Counted from the first letter of the stretch, positions 31,920 to 41,706 are shown. The stretch: DNA of 64,000 bases from Streptomyces dioscori (GCF_003024195.1 NZ_KZ679044.1:1-64000); one strand, 5' to 3'. The notes: generated by a model from the sequence alone, not told the origin. Made by a program: numbers and translations.

Positions 31920-32660
31920 GTGGCAGCGACGACCGACCACGAAGAGCACACGGACGCGCCCGCGTCCCCGCCCGCGCCGCGGCGGCGTGGCGGCGGCCCG
32001 ATCGCGACGGCCGTCAGCGTCCTGGGCGAACTCCTCATCACGGCAGGCCTGGTCCTCGGCCTGTTCGTCGCCTACTCCTTGTGGTGGACGAACGTGATCG
32101 CGGACCGCGAGGCCGACAAGCAGGGCGACAAGGTGCGCGACCACTGGGCCGAGGACCGCGGTCCGGTCGGCCTCGACACCAAGGACGGCATCGGCTTCCT
32201 GCACGTCCCGGCGATGAAGAACGGCGAGGTGCTGGTCAAGAAGGGCACCTCCACGAAGCTGCTCAACAACGGCATCGCCGGCTATTACACGAACCCCGTC
32301 AAGTCCGCGCTCCCGCAGGACAAGAAGGGCAACTTCTCGCTGGCCGCCCACCGCGACGGCCACGGCGCGAAGTTCCACAACATCGACAAGCTCAAGAAGG
32401 GCGACGCGATCGTCTTCGAGACGAAGGACGACTGGTACGTCTACAAGGTCTACGCGACCCTTCCGGAGACGTCGAAGTACAACGTCAACGTCCTCGGGCC
32501 CGTCCCCAAGGAGTCGGGGAAGGCGAAGGCGGGCCGCTACATCACGCTGACGACCTGCACGCCGGTCTACACGTCCCGCTACCGGTACGTGGTCTGGGGC
32601 GAGCTGGACCGCGTGGAGAAGATCGACGACGAACGGACGCCCCCGGCGGAGCTGCGCTGA
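31920..32660 (+). CDS. class E sortase (third)
   Basis: 246 residues from GTG at 31920. The membrane helix spans about 36-57. Catalytic residues are His144 (LAAHRDGHG, where the other two have AGHR), Cys213 (LTTCTPVY) and Arg222 (RYVVWGE). It lies 59 bases after the second sortase and before a strong terminator, so it ends the operon. The Gly-to-Ala change next to His may not matter for activity. Confidence 0.92.
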   Translation: MAATTDHEEHTDAPASPPAPRRRGGGPIATAVSVLGELLITAGLVLGLFVAYSLWWTNVIADREADKQGDKVRDHWAEDRGPVGLDTKDGIGFLHVPAMKNGEVLVKKGTSTKLLNNGIAGYYTNPVKSALPQDKKGNFSLAAHRDGHGAKFHNIDKLKKGDAIVFETKDDWYVYKVYATLPETSKYNVNVLGPVPKESGKAKAGRYITLTTCTPVYTSRYRYVVWGELDRVEKIDDERTPPAELR

Positions 32661-32724
32661 CGGCTCCCGTACGCACCTCGTACGTCCCGCCCGAGCCCTA
32701 CCTCCCGTACGAGCCCGTACCTTC

Positions 32725-32778
32725 CGTACGACGAAGCCCCGACCCCCTCACTCACAGGGGTCGGGGCTTCGTCGTACG
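32725..32778. terminator. strong bidirectional terminator, sortase operon / pknB
   Basis: 22-base perfect arms at 32725-32746 and 32757-32778 (outer CGTACGACGAAGCCCC, inner GACCCC), 10-base loop. It separates the plus-strand sortase operon from the convergent minus-strand pknB operon, which ends 24 bases further on. Confidence 0.92.
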
Positions 32779-32801
32779 TCAGGCGGTCGCCTTGCCGGGC
32801 G

Positions 32802-34796
32802 TCAGCCCGAGCCGCCTCCCAGGAAGCCGCCGCCGTTGCCGCCGTTGTTCCCGCCGGCGTCGACCGTGACGAGGTTGACCTTGTCGCCGGCCTTCACCTC
32901 GTTGCCCTGCCCCGGGTCGCTGGCCAGGACGATCGCGTTGTCGTCCTGCGATCCCTGGATGTTGCCGACCTGGAGCTGACTCTGCGCGAGGACCTGCTTG
33001 GCCTGCCCGAGGGTCATCTGGGTCACCTTCGGCATGGCGAACTTCTGCGGCTCCTCTTCCTGCTTCTTCTTGCCGATCTGGATGGTGACCGTCGACCCCG
33101 GGTCGGCCGGCGAGCCGGCCTGCGGCGAGGTCGTGATGACCTTGCCGACCAGGTTGTCGTCGTCGGTCTCCACCTCGGTGCAGGTACCCGTCAGATCGTT
33201 CTGCTCCATCTGGGCCTTGGCCTGGTCACAGCTCTGGCCGCCGACGTCGGGAACGGTGGACTGTTCCTTCTCCTTGGCGACGGTGAGCGTGATTGTGGAA
33301 CCCTTCTCGACCTCTTCGCCCGAGGACGGGTCCTGGTCGAGGACGGTGCCGGGGTCCTCGCTGGACTCCTTGCTCTCCGTCTTGACCTCGAACTCGTACT
33401 TCTCGCCCTCAAGCTTCTTGGTCGCGGCGTCCACCGAGTCGTCGATGACGTTGGGAACCGCCACCTTCGGCGCCCCCGTCGACACCGTCAGGGTGATCGT
33501 GTCGCCCTTCTTGACCTGGGTCTTCGCGACCGGGCTCTGGTCGCAGACGCTCCCCTTGACCGTGTTCTCGCACGGCTTCCGGTTGATCGTGAGTTCGAGC
33601 TCACGGTTGAGCGCCTGCTGTTTCGCGTCGGCCTCGGTCCGGTTCACGAAGTTGGGTGCGTCGAACGTGTTGTTCCCGCCGCCCCCGTCCCCGGTGAACG
33701 CCCACTTGCCGATGAGGATCGCGCCGATCAGCACGAGCACACCGGCGACGACCAGGAGGATCGTCGAGGTGTTGCTCTTCTTCTGCTGGCGGCGCCGGCC
33801 GGCCCGGTCGTCGTAGCCGAAGGCCCCGTCGTCCGGGTTCTGCGGGGGCAGCATCGTGGTGTGCTGGCCGTCCGAGGAGCGCAGGGCGGTGGTCGGCTGG
33901 TCGTCCGGGTAGCCGCCGTAGCCGACCGAGCCCATGGCGGCGGTGGCCGCGACCGGCTGGCCGTCGAGGCAGGCCTCGATGTCCATGCGCATCTCGTCGG
34001 CGGACTGGTACCGGTAGTCCGGGTCCTTGGTCAGCGCCTTCAGGACGATGGCGTCCATCTCGGGCGTGATCTCGGGGTCGAAGACGCTCGGTGCCTGCGG
34101 TTCCTCGCGCACGTGCTGGTACGCGACCGCCACCGGGGAGTCCCCGATGAACGGCGGGCGCACCGTCAGGAGCTCGTACAGCAGACAGCCCGCCGAGTAC
34201 AGGTCGGAGCGGGCGTCGACCGGCTCGCCCTTGGCCTGCTCCGGCGAGAGGTACTGCGCGGTCCCTATGACCGCCGCGGTCTGCGTCATCGTCATACCGG
34301 AGTCGCCCATCGCGCGGGCGATGCCGAAGTCCATGACCTTGACCTGGCCGTTGCGCGTCAGCATGACGTTCGCGGGCTTGATGTCGCGGTGCACGATGCC
34401 GGCGCGGTGCGAGTACTCAAGGGCCTGGAGGATGCCGATGGTCATCTCCAGGGTGCGCTCGGGCAGCAGCTTCCGCCCGGAGTGCAGCAGTTCGCGCAGC
34501 GTGGACCCGTCGACGTACTCCATCACGATGTACGGGATGGAGATGCCCTCGATGTAGTCCTCACCCGTGTCGTACACGGCGACGATCGCGGGATGGTTGA
34601 GCGAGGCGGCCGACTGGGCCTCCCGGCGGAACCGGGCCTGGAACGACGGGTCGCGCGCGAGGTCCGCTCGCAGCGTCTTCACCGCTACCGTGCGGCCGAG
34701 CCGGGTGTCATGGGCGAGGTGTACCTCCGCCATGCCACCACGGCCGAGCACGTGGCCCAGCTCGTACCGGCCGCCGAGGCGACGCGGCTCTTCCAT
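32802..34796 (-). CDS. pknB: Ser/Thr protein kinase PknB with PASTA repeats
   Basis: 664 residues. Kinase domain with GRGGMAEVH, Lys40, HRDIKPANV (Asp138), DFG at 156-158 and GTAQYLSPEQ. After a linker, one helix (STILLVVAGVLVLIGAILIG) leads to four extracellular PASTA repeats, which bind peptidoglycan fragments, and a Gly-rich tail (GGNNGGNGGGFLGGGSG). The kinase responds to cell-wall state and phosphorylates division and wall proteins. It is the last gene of the fhaA-fhaB-pstP-ftsW-pbpA-pknB cluster. Confidence 0.97.
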   Translation of the reverse strand: MEEPRRLGGRYELGHVLGRGGMAEVHLAHDTRLGRTVAVKTLRADLARDPSFQARFRREAQSAASLNHPAIVAVYDTGEDYIEGISIPYIVMEYVDGSTLRELLHSGRKLLPERTLEMTIGILQALEYSHRAGIVHRDIKPANVMLTRNGQVKVMDFGIARAMGDSGMTMTQTAAVIGTAQYLSPEQAKGEPVDARSDLYSAGCLLYELLTVRPPFIGDSPVAVAYQHVREEPQAPSVFDPEITPEMDAIVLKALTKDPDYRYQSADEMRMDIEACLDGQPVAATAAMGSVGYGGYPDDQPTTALRSSDGQHTTMLPPQNPDDGAFGYDDRAGRRRQQKKSNTSTILLVVAGVLVLIGAILIGKWAFTGDGGGGNNTFDAPNFVNRTEADAKQQALNRELELTINRKPCENTVKGSVCDQSPVAKTQVKKGDTITLTVSTGAPKVAVPNVIDDSVDAATKKLEGEKYEFEVKTESKESSEDPGTVLDQDPSSGEEVEKGSTITLTVAKEKEQSTVPDVGGQSCDQAKAQMEQNDLTGTCTEVETDDDNLVGKVITTSPQAGSPADPGSTVTIQIGKKKQEEEPQKFAMPKVTQMTLGQAKQVLAQSQLQVGNIQGSQDDNAIVLASDPGQGNEVKAGDKVNLVTVDAGGNNGGNGGGFLGGGSG

Positions 34797-34965
34797 AGCT
34801 ACCTACCAGCCTTTTCCGACGGTCCCGACCACACCACGTGTGGTCCGGCGGTGTGCTGTCCGGGCATACCGTACCCGGACCGCCTTGACTGACCTGGCCA
34901 CAACCGTCACCCGATACAGGACCGGTATCGCAACGTGCACCGATGTGAAGGGGACGTGAGCGGGG

Positions 34966-36456
34966 TCACTTCTTGCTGTCGATGACTGCCTTCATCACGT
35001 CCCTCGCGATCGGAGCGGCGAGACCACCGCCGGAGATGTCGTCACGGTTGGCGCTCTCGTCCTCGACCACCACGGCGACGGCGACCGGAGAGCTGCCGTC
35101 GTCGAGCTTCGCGTACGAGATGAACCAGGCGTACGGGTTCTCGCTGTTGTCGACACCGCGCTGGGCGGTACCGGTCTTGCCGCCGACCGTGACGCCGCTC
35201 TCGTTGATCTGGGCGTTGGTGCCGGTGCCCTTCTCGACGACCGTCTCCATGATCGACTGAAGGATCTGGGCGTTCTTCTCGGAGAGCGGCTCGCTCATCT
35301 TCTCCGGGTCGGTCTGCTCGATGACGTCGAGGCTCGGCGCCTGGAGCTTGTCGACCATGTAGGGCTTCATGAGCGTGCCGTCGTTGGCGACGGCCGAGGC
35401 GACCATCGCCATCTGCAGCGGAGTCGTGGCGGTCTCGAACTGACCGATCGAGCTGAGCGCGGTCTGCGGCCGGTCCATCTTCTCGGGGAAGTTGGAGGCG
35501 CTGGAGCGGATCGGTACGAACTGCTCCTCGTTGAAGCCGAACTTCTTCGCCGTCTCCAACATGTCCTCCTTGCCGACGTCGACGCCGAGCTTGCCGAAGA
35601 CGGTGTTGCAGGACACGCGCAGCGCCTCGCGCAGCGTCGCGTTCTTGCAGGGGATGTTCCCCTCGTTCTTCAGCTCGGTGGTGGTGTCCGGCAGGGTGTA
35701 CGGAAGAGGCGAGTCGGTTTTCTCATCCGCGCTGTCGACGATGCCGTGCTCCAGTGCCGCCGCGGCCGTGACGACCTTGAAGGTCGACCCGGGGGGGTAG
35801 ATCTCGCGCAGCGCCCGGTTCTGCATCGGGTCGTCCTTGTTGTTCTTCTTCTGGAGCTTGTTCCAGGCGTTGCCGTCGACCTTGGTGGAGTTCCCGGCGA
35901 ACGTCGAGGGGTCGTACGAGGGGGTGGAGGCCAGTGCCAGGATCGCGCCGGTCTCCGGGTCGATCGCGGCGACGGCGCCCTTGCCCTGCTTCAGCAGCCC
36001 CTTGTACGCGGCTTTCTGCGCGGCGGCGTTGAGCGTGGTGACGACATTGCCGCCCTCCTGCTTCTTGCCGGTGATCATGTCGAGCGTGCGGCGGAAGAAG
36101 AGCCGGTCGTCGTTGCCGGTGAGGATGCCGTCCTCGATGCTCTCCAGCTGCGTGGCACCGAAGGCCTGCGAGGCGTAGCCCGTGACGGGGGCCCACATCG
36201 CGCCGTCCTTGTAGGTGCGCTTGTACTCGAAGTCGTTGAAGTCGTCGCCGTTCGTCTTGGCGGACCCGGTGATCGGTTCGCCGTCGACGATGATGTCGCC
36301 GCGCGGTGTGGCGTAGCGCGCGATGGCGACACGGCGGTTCTTCGTGTCGTCCTTCAGCGAGTCCGCCTGGACGTACTGGATCCAGTTGTCGCGGATGAGC
36401 AGCGCGAGGACGAGGAGCCCGCAGAAGATCGCGATCCGGCGCAGGGGCTTGTTCAC
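34966..36456 (-). CDS. pbpA: penicillin-binding protein A, transpeptidase
   Basis: 496 residues from a GTG at 36456 that overlaps the ftsW/rodA stop. A single N-terminal anchor (IAIFCGLLVLALLI) is followed by a dimerisation domain and a transpeptidase domain: Ser224 in STFK (224-227), SCN at 282-284 and KTG at 427-429. It cross-links peptidoglycan and pairs with the adjacent SEDS glycosyltransferase. A gap of 169 bases separates it from pknB. Confidence 0.96.
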   Translation of the reverse strand: MNKPLRRIAIFCGLLVLALLIRDNWIQYVQADSLKDDTKNRRVAIARYATPRGDIIVDGEPITGSAKTNGDDFNDFEYKRTYKDGAMWAPVTGYASQAFGATQLESIEDGILTGNDDRLFFRRTLDMITGKKQEGGNVVTTLNAAAQKAAYKGLLKQGKGAVAAIDPETGAILALASTPSYDPSTFAGNSTKVDGNAWNKLQKKNNKDDPMQNRALREIYPPGSTFKVVTAAAALEHGIVDSADEKTDSPLPYTLPDTTTELKNEGNIPCKNATLREALRVSCNTVFGKLGVDVGKEDMLETAKKFGFNEEQFVPIRSSASNFPEKMDRPQTALSSIGQFETATTPLQMAMVASAVANDGTLMKPYMVDKLQAPSLDVIEQTDPEKMSEPLSEKNAQILQSIMETVVEKGTGTNAQINESGVTVGGKTGTAQRGVDNSENPYAWFISYAKLDDGSSPVAVAVVVEDESANRDDISGGGLAAPIARDVMKAVIDSKK

Positions 36457-37889
36457 GGTCGGACCACCTGGGTCATCTCGGCGTCGGGGTTGGGTGCGGG
36501 GGCCGGCGCGGGCCGGCGGGCGGTGTCGCTGATGCGGATCAGGATGCCGATGAGGGCCCAGTTGGCGATGACGGACGAACCTCCGTACGCCAGGAACGGC
36601 ATCGTCATACCGGTCAGCGGGATCAGGCCCATGACGCCGCCGGCGACCACGAAGACCTGGAGGGCGAAGGCGCCCGAGAGGCCGATGGCGAGCAGCTTGC
36701 CGAAGGGGTCGCGGGCGGCGAGGGCGGTGCGTACACCGCGCTCCACGATCAGGCCGTACATGAGCAGGATCGCCATGACGCCGGCCAGGCCCAGCTCCTC
36801 GCCGAAGGTGGCGAGGATGAAGTCGGAGTTGGCGGCGAAGCCGATGAGGTCGGAGTTGCCCTGGCCGAGACCGGTACCGAGGGTGCCGCCGGAGCCGAAG
36901 GCCCACAGGGCCTGCATGGACTGCTCGGTGTGGCCGATGACGCCCTGCTGGCTCAGCTCGTACTCGTGCATCGGGTCGAGCCAGGCCTGGACGCGCTGCT
37001 GGACGTGCGACTCGAAGGAGGCCACGCCGACGGCGCCCGCCGCGGACATCAGCATGCCGAACACGATCCAGCTGGTCCGCTCGGTGGCGACGTACAGCAT
37101 GATCACGAACATGCCGAAGAAGAGCAGCGAGGTACCGAGGTCGGTCTCGAAGACCAGGATCAGGATGGAGATGATCCAGACGACGATGATCGGGCCCAGG
37201 TCGCGTCCGCGCGGCAGGTAGATGCCCATGAAGCGGCGGCTGGCCAGGGCGAGCGCGTCGCGCTTCACCATGAGGTATCCGGCGAAGAAGATCGCGAGGA
37301 CGATCTTCGCGAACTCACCGGGCTGGATGGTGAATCCGGCGATCGAGATCCAGATCCTGGCGCCGAAGACGTTCAGGCCGAGGCCCGGGACCAGCGGCAG
37401 GAGCAGCAGGATCAGCGCGCCGACCATGGAGATGTAGGTGTAGCGCTGCAGGACGCGGTGGTCCTTGAGGAAGACCAGCACCACCACGAACAGGCCCACG
37501 CCCAGCGCGGAGTACAGCAGCTGGCGGGGGGCGGCCTCGACGAACGTACTGACGGCCTGCAGCCGCTTGGACTGGTCCAGGCGCCAGATGGCGACCAGAC
37601 CGATGCCGTTCAGCAGCGTCGCCAGCGGCAGCAGCAGCGGGTCCGCGTACGGCGCGAACTTTCGTACGACGACATGGCCGACCGCGGCGAGCAGACCGAG
37701 GCCGAGCCCGTAGCTCAGCAGGCCCGGCGGCACCGAGTCATTGATGGCCAGTCCGACGTTGGCGTAGGCGAACACCGGGATGAGCACGGCGAACACCAGC
37801 AGCGCGAGCTCGGTGTTGCGCCGGCTCGGTGTGCCGATCGAGCCGATCGTGGACGTGTGGTGCGTCGACGTGTTGGAAGTACTGCTCAT
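36453..37889 (-). CDS. SEDS glycosyltransferase FtsW/RodA
   Basis: 478 residues with about twelve membrane helices. Typical SEDS features are WISIAGFTIQPGEFAKI, DLGTSLLFFGMF, VPGLGLNVFGARIW, and near the end LIPLTGMTMPFLAYGGSS. SEDS proteins polymerise lipid II into glycan strands. Pairing with pbpA in one operon is as in other actinobacteria, where this copy is often called RodA or FtsW-like. Which of the two roles it has cannot be told from sequence alone. Confidence 0.95.
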   Translation of the reverse strand: MSSTSNTSTHHTSTIGSIGTPSRRNTELALLVFAVLIPVFAYANVGLAINDSVPPGLLSYGLGLGLLAAVGHVVVRKFAPYADPLLLPLATLLNGIGLVAIWRLDQSKRLQAVSTFVEAAPRQLLYSALGVGLFVVVLVFLKDHRVLQRYTYISMVGALILLLLPLVPGLGLNVFGARIWISIAGFTIQPGEFAKIVLAIFFAGYLMVKRDALALASRRFMGIYLPRGRDLGPIIVVWIISILILVFETDLGTSLLFFGMFVIMLYVATERTSWIVFGMLMSAAGAVGVASFESHVQQRVQAWLDPMHEYELSQQGVIGHTEQSMQALWAFGSGGTLGTGLGQGNSDLIGFAANSDFILATFGEELGLAGVMAILLMYGLIVERGVRTALAARDPFGKLLAIGLSGAFALQVFVVAGGVMGLIPLTGMTMPFLAYGGSSVIANWALIGILIRISDTARRPAPAPAPNPDAEMTQVVRP

Positions 37890-37915
37890 CGTGTGACAGG
37901 GCCCCTCACGGCTGC

Positions 37916-39466
37916 TTACTGCTTACCGCACAGCGAGACCAGCTTCTGCTCTTCGTCGGAGAGGCTGGGGCCGGGTGTCGGAGTGGGTGCGGTCGTGGAC
38001 TTGGACGGGTCGGGCGTCGCCGACTGCTCCCCCGAGGGGGGTGCCGTCGGCGTCGGTGTGGCCTTGGACGCGACGGAGGTCCGAGTGGTTCCCGTGACCC
38101 CGCCGGCCTCGCCCTCGCCGGTCTTCGCGTTCTGCTCGCTCTCGGCCTTGCGGCGGTCGGCGTCCTTCTTGCACGCGGACGCCTGCGTCTGCAGCTCGTC
38201 GATCTTCGACCGGGCGTCGTTCAGACCGCCCTCGGTGATCGTCGCCTTGACCTGCTTCTGCTGGTACGGCGGCAGGTACTTGAGTTCGATCTCGGGGTGG
38301 TCCTTCTCCACCTTCGAGAGCGAGACCCAGGCGAGGTCCTGGCTGATGCCGCGGTACAGCGCGACGTGTTCGTCGTTGGCGCCCACGTAGTACTGCGTCT
38401 GCGTCCAGCGGTAGCCGCCGTACAGCCCGCCGCCGATGACGCCGAGCGCGAGCACGATGTAGAAGGATCTCTTCAGCCACTTCCGGCCGGAGCGCGGCTT
38501 GACGAAGTCCTCGTCGGAGTAGTCGCCGAACCCTCCGGTGGGTACGTAACCGGTGGTGTCGCCGCTTCCGGGCGGGCCGAACTCGCCACCGCCGCCCTGT
38601 CCGGGGACCTGCCGGCCGAGGTTGGAGGCGCGGCCCGCGGGCGTCTGCATGGCGCCGTTGTCGTGCAGCTGGTGCTGGTTCTCGGCGACCGCGCCCACGA
38701 CGACCGGGGTGTCGGAGAGCTGCCCCGCGAGGGTGTCCCCGCCGTCGATGTCGAGGACGTCGGCCACGATCACGGTGATGTTGTCCGGGCCGCCGCCGCG
38801 CAGCGCGAGCTCGATCAGCTGCTGAACGGTCTCCTGGGGGCCCTGGTAGCTGGCGAGGGTGTCCTCCATCGTCTGATGGGAGACGACGCCCGAGAGCCCG
38901 TCGGAGCAGATCAGGTACCGGTCGCCGGCGCGGACCTCACGGATGGAGAGATCGGGCTCGACGTGGTCGCCGCTGCCCAGCGCGCGCATGAGGAGCGACC
39001 TCTGCGGGTGGGTGGTGGCCTCTTCCTCCGTGATGCGGCCCTCGTCGACGAGACGCTGCACCCACGTGTGGTCCTGCGTGATCTGCGTGAGCACGCCGTC
39101 CCGCAGCAGGTACGCGCGGGAGTCGCCGACGTGCACGAGGCCGAGCCGCTGACCGGTCCACAGGAGGGCGGTGAGGGTCGTCCCCATGCCTTCGAGCTGG
39201 GGGTCCTCCTCGACCATCATCCTGAGCTGGTCGTTGGCGCGCTGCACGGCCGTGCCGAGCGAGGTGAGGATGTCGGAACCGGGCACGTCGTCGTCGAGCG
39301 CGACGATCGTGGAGATCACCTCGGACGAGGCCACCTCACCGGCGGCCTGGCCGCCCATCCCGTCCGCGATCGCGAGCAGCCGCGGTCCGGCGTAACCGGA
39401 GTCCTCGTTGCCCTCTCGGATCATGCCTTTGTGCGATCCGGCGGCGAAGCGCAGTGACAGACTCAT
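37916..39466 (-). CDS. pstP: PP2C-type Ser/Thr phosphatase
   Basis: 516 residues from ATG at 39466 (MSLSLRFAAGSHKG), as in other Streptomyces PstP. Metal-binding motifs are GNEDSGY, IADGMGGQAAG and GGPDNITVIV. A membrane helix (SFYIVLALGVIGGGLYGG) follows at about 325-345, then an extracytoplasmic domain and an acidic Pro/Thr/Ser tail. It dephosphorylates PknB and its substrates. In-frame upstream starts at 39496 and 39511 are less likely. Confidence 0.95.
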   Translation of the reverse strand: MSLSLRFAAGSHKGMIREGNEDSGYAGPRLLAIADGMGGQAAGEVASSEVISTIVALDDDVPGSDILTSLGTAVQRANDQLRMMVEEDPQLEGMGTTLTALLWTGQRLGLVHVGDSRAYLLRDGVLTQITQDHTWVQRLVDEGRITEEEATTHPQRSLLMRALGSGDHVEPDLSIREVRAGDRYLICSDGLSGVVSHQTMEDTLASYQGPQETVQQLIELALRGGGPDNITVIVADVLDIDGGDTLAGQLSDTPVVVGAVAENQHQLHDNGAMQTPAGRASNLGRQVPGQGGGGEFGPPGSGDTTGYVPTGGFGDYSDEDFVKPRSGRKWLKRSFYIVLALGVIGGGLYGGYRWTQTQYYVGANDEHVALYRGISQDLAWVSLSKVEKDHPEIELKYLPPYQQKQVKATITEGGLNDARSKIDELQTQASACKKDADRRKAESEQNAKTGEGEAGGVTGTTRTSVASKATPTPTAPPSGEQSATPDPSKSTTAPTPTPGPSLSDEEQKLVSLCGKQ

Positions 39467-39594
39467 GCGCACCTCGCCCGTCGGCTCCGGGTACATCCGC
39501 ACGGTGCCCACCCTCCGGTCGGGAGCGCGCCGGGGTCCGTCGTGGGGACCGCCGCTGCCCGCTCGCTCCGCTCGCGCTCATTCATGACGTGGCA

Positions 39595-40119
39595 CTACTT
39601 CCGAAGCTCGATGACGGTCTTGCCGATGCGGATCGGCGCGCCCAGCGGAACAGGCGTGGGAGTCGTCAATCGGGTCCGGTCGAGATACGTGCCGTTGGTG
39701 GACCCGAGATCCTCGACGATCCACTGGCCGTCACGGTCCGGGTAGATCCTGGCATGCCTGCTGGATGCGTAGTCGTCGTCCAGCACGATGGTGCTGTCGT
39801 GTGCGCGGCCCAGCGTGATGGTCTGTCCCTGAAGGGCAACGGTCGTGCCCGTGAGGATGCCCTCCGAGACGACCAGCTTGGTGGGAGCGCCGCGGCGCTG
39901 ACGGCCGCCGCCACTGGGCGCCGCCTGCTGTCGCTGCGGTGGCGGTGCGCTCTGGCGCGCAGCGGCCTGCTGTGGCCTCTGGGCTTCCCGTCGCGACCCG
40001 CGCTGTGTGACACGCGTTCCGAACAGGTCGCTGCGGATGACCTGCACGGCCACGATCACGAACAGCCACAGTACGGCCAGGAAACCCAGCCGCATGACCG
40101 TGAGGGTCAGCTCTGACAT
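39595..40119 (-). CDS. fhaB: FHA domain protein FhaB (FipA-type)
   Basis: 174 residues from ATG at 40119. One N-terminal membrane helix (LGFLAVLWLFVIVAVQVI), a basic Gln-rich linker, and a C-terminal FHA domain with ITLGRAHDSTIVLDDDYASSRHARI and DLGSTNGTYLD. FHA domains bind phosphothreonine; in mycobacteria this protein links PknB signalling to FtsZ and FtsQ. Situated between pstP and fhaA, ten bases from the fhaA stop. Confidence 0.94.
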   Translation of the reverse strand: MSELTLTVMRLGFLAVLWLFVIVAVQVIRSDLFGTRVTQRGSRREAQRPQQAAARQSAPPPQRQQAAPSGGGRQRRGAPTKLVVSEGILTGTTVALQGQTITLGRAHDSTIVLDDDYASSRHARIYPDRDGQWIVEDLGSTNGTYLDRTRLTTPTPVPLGAPIRIGKTVIELRK

Positions 40120-40129
40120 TGCCCCCGCT

Positions 40130-40987
40130 TCACCCTTCGGCTTGCCGGTAAATGATGGTGGTGCTGCCCACGACGATCCGCGAGCCGTCGCGGAGCGTAG
40201 CGCGGGTGGTGTGCTGTCCGTCCACCACGATGCCGTTGGTGGACCCAAGATCCTGGACGGTCGAGGGCGTTCCGGTCCGGATCTCACAGTGCCGGCGCGA
40301 GACGCCGGGGTCGTCGATCCGCACGTCGGCTTCGGTGCTGCGGCCCAGCACGAGCGTCGGGCGGGAGATCTGATGGCGGGTGCCGTTGACCTCGATCCAG
40401 TGCCGCGTACGTCCACCCGGCTGCGGGGCCGCGGCGGGCCGCTGGCCCGCGGGTGCGGCGCCCGGACGTCCGCCGGGCGGCGGTCCGGCGGGCATGGGCG
40501 GGGCGGCCGCGGGCGGATAGCCGTAGCCACCGGGCTGGCCGCCTGCCTGGCCGCGGGCGGCCGCCGGGGGCGGGCCCGCGGGGGCGCGCTCGGGAGCGCC
40601 CTGCTGGTTGGCGGAGGAGGCGAGCGTACGGCTGCGGACCCGGTACAGGCCCGTGTCGAGGTCGTCCGCCTTCTCCAGGTGGACCTTGATGGTGCCCATG
40701 AACGTGTAACGCTGCTGCTTGGCGTAGTCGCGCACCATGCCGGCCAGCTCGTCGCCGAGCTGGCCCGAGTAGGGGCTGAGACGCTCGAAGTCCGGCGTGC
40801 TCAGCTCCACGATGAAGTCGTTGGGGACCACGGTGCGGTCCCGGTTCCAGATGGTGGCGTTGTTGTCGCACTCGCGCTGGAGCGCTCCAGCGATCTCCAC
40901 CGGCTGGACCTCGGACTTGAACACCTTGGCGAAGGTGCCGTTGACCAGACCTTCGAGGCGTTGCTCGAACTTCTTCAGGACTCCCAT
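40130..40987 (-). CDS. fhaA: FHA domain protein FhaA
   Basis: 285 residues. An N-terminal DUF3662 domain (MGVLKKFEQRLEGLVNGTF, VEIAGALQRECDNNAT, VPNDFIVELS) is joined by a Gly/Pro/Ala linker to an FHA domain (LVLGRSTEADVRIDDPGVSRRHCEI, DLGSTNGIVVDG). In mycobacteria FhaA binds the pseudokinase of MviN (MurJ) to control lipid II flipping. It is the first gene of the signalling operon, so the promoter lies in the 512 bases before tRNA-Leu. Confidence 0.95.
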   Translation of the reverse strand: MGVLKKFEQRLEGLVNGTFAKVFKSEVQPVEIAGALQRECDNNATIWNRDRTVVPNDFIVELSTPDFERLSPYSGQLGDELAGMVRDYAKQQRYTFMGTIKVHLEKADDLDTGLYRVRSRTLASSANQQGAPERAPAGPPPAAARGQAGGQPGGYGYPPAAAPPMPAGPPPGGRPGAAPAGQRPAAAPQPGGRTRHWIEVNGTRHQISRPTLVLGRSTEADVRIDDPGVSRRHCEIRTGTPSTVQDLGSTNGIVVDGQHTTRATLRDGSRIVVGSTTIIYRQAEG

Positions 40988-41255
40988 GGGGCACCTCCTC
41001 CTGTGTCGTCGCCCTGGTACTGCTTACTGATCGTATCCACGCGCCGGGAAATCGGCTGGTTCCCCCTGTCGGCCCGGTCGACGGATGTCGACGCCCACTG
41101 AAGTCCCCTCCCGCTGTTCCCGCCGAAGTCCCTCTTCGAACTCCCCCGAGGCACTGCGTATGGGGAGGATCGTAGAGGCGGCCTCACCACAGTGTCCCGC
41201 ACGCGGCAGTGGACCCCGGCCCCCTGACGGGGAGATGGCCGGGACCGGTACGAGG

Positions 41256-41287
41256 TTGATACGTGAACCGGTTCCGCTTGATACGTG
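41256..41287. repeat. 10-bp direct repeat in the fhaA upstream region
   Basis: TTGATACGTG occurs at 41256-41265 and 41278-41287, 22 bases apart. The 512-base gap 40988-41499 between fhaA and tRNA-Leu holds the fhaA promoter, but no clear -35/-10 pair is visible. The repeat, two helical turns apart, is the only regular element I see there. Confidence 0.4.
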
Positions 41288-41499
41288 GCGGCCGGGGCCG
41301 GTGGGATCCGGGGCGCCACGGGAGTCGGTCCTGCTGGTGACGACGGGGTGACGCGGAGGCCGGCCGCCGGGCCGGAGGCGTCCTTCGGGCCTCCCGCCCC
41401 CCTCGGAAACGGATGTGAATCCACCCCGACCACCGTGCTAATCTTCTGCATGTCGGAAGGCGCTCACCCACCAGGTGGGACACGGACGACACACCCAAT

Positions 41500-41586
41500 G
41501 CGCGGGTGGCGGAATAGGCAGACGCGCTGGATTCAGGTTCCAGTGCCCGAAAGGGCGTGGGGGTTCAACTCCCCCCTCGCGCACCA
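41500..41586 (+). tRNA. tRNA-Leu (CAG)
   Basis: Class II tRNA with encoded CCA (41584-41586). Acceptor GCGCGGG (41500-41506) pairs with CTCGCGC. The anticodon CAG is at 41534-41536 in the loop TTCAGGT. The variable arm GTGCCCGAAAGGGCGT and T-arm GGGGGTTCAACTCCCCC are present. Confidence 0.97.
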
Positions 41587-41589
41587 GCA

Positions 41590-41635
41590 GAGACGGGTCC
41601 CCGTCAGAACGAAAGTTCTGACGGGGACCCGTCTC
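41590..41635. terminator. tRNA-Leu terminator
   Basis: 21-base perfect arms (41590-41610 and 41615-41635) with the tetraloop GAAA, followed by TCGTT. One of the strongest hairpins in the window, four bases after the tRNA. Confidence 0.92.
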
Positions 41636-41706
41636 TCGTTCTCCCGTCGTCCACACGGTCGGGCTCCACCTTGACCGGTGACACGGCACGGCACGGTACG
41701 GCCCTG

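Noticed and set aside
36930..38390. A 486-codon plus-strand frame opposite ftsW/rodA and pstP
   Set aside because: His/Asp/Gln/Val-rich antisense noise over two well-identified genes.
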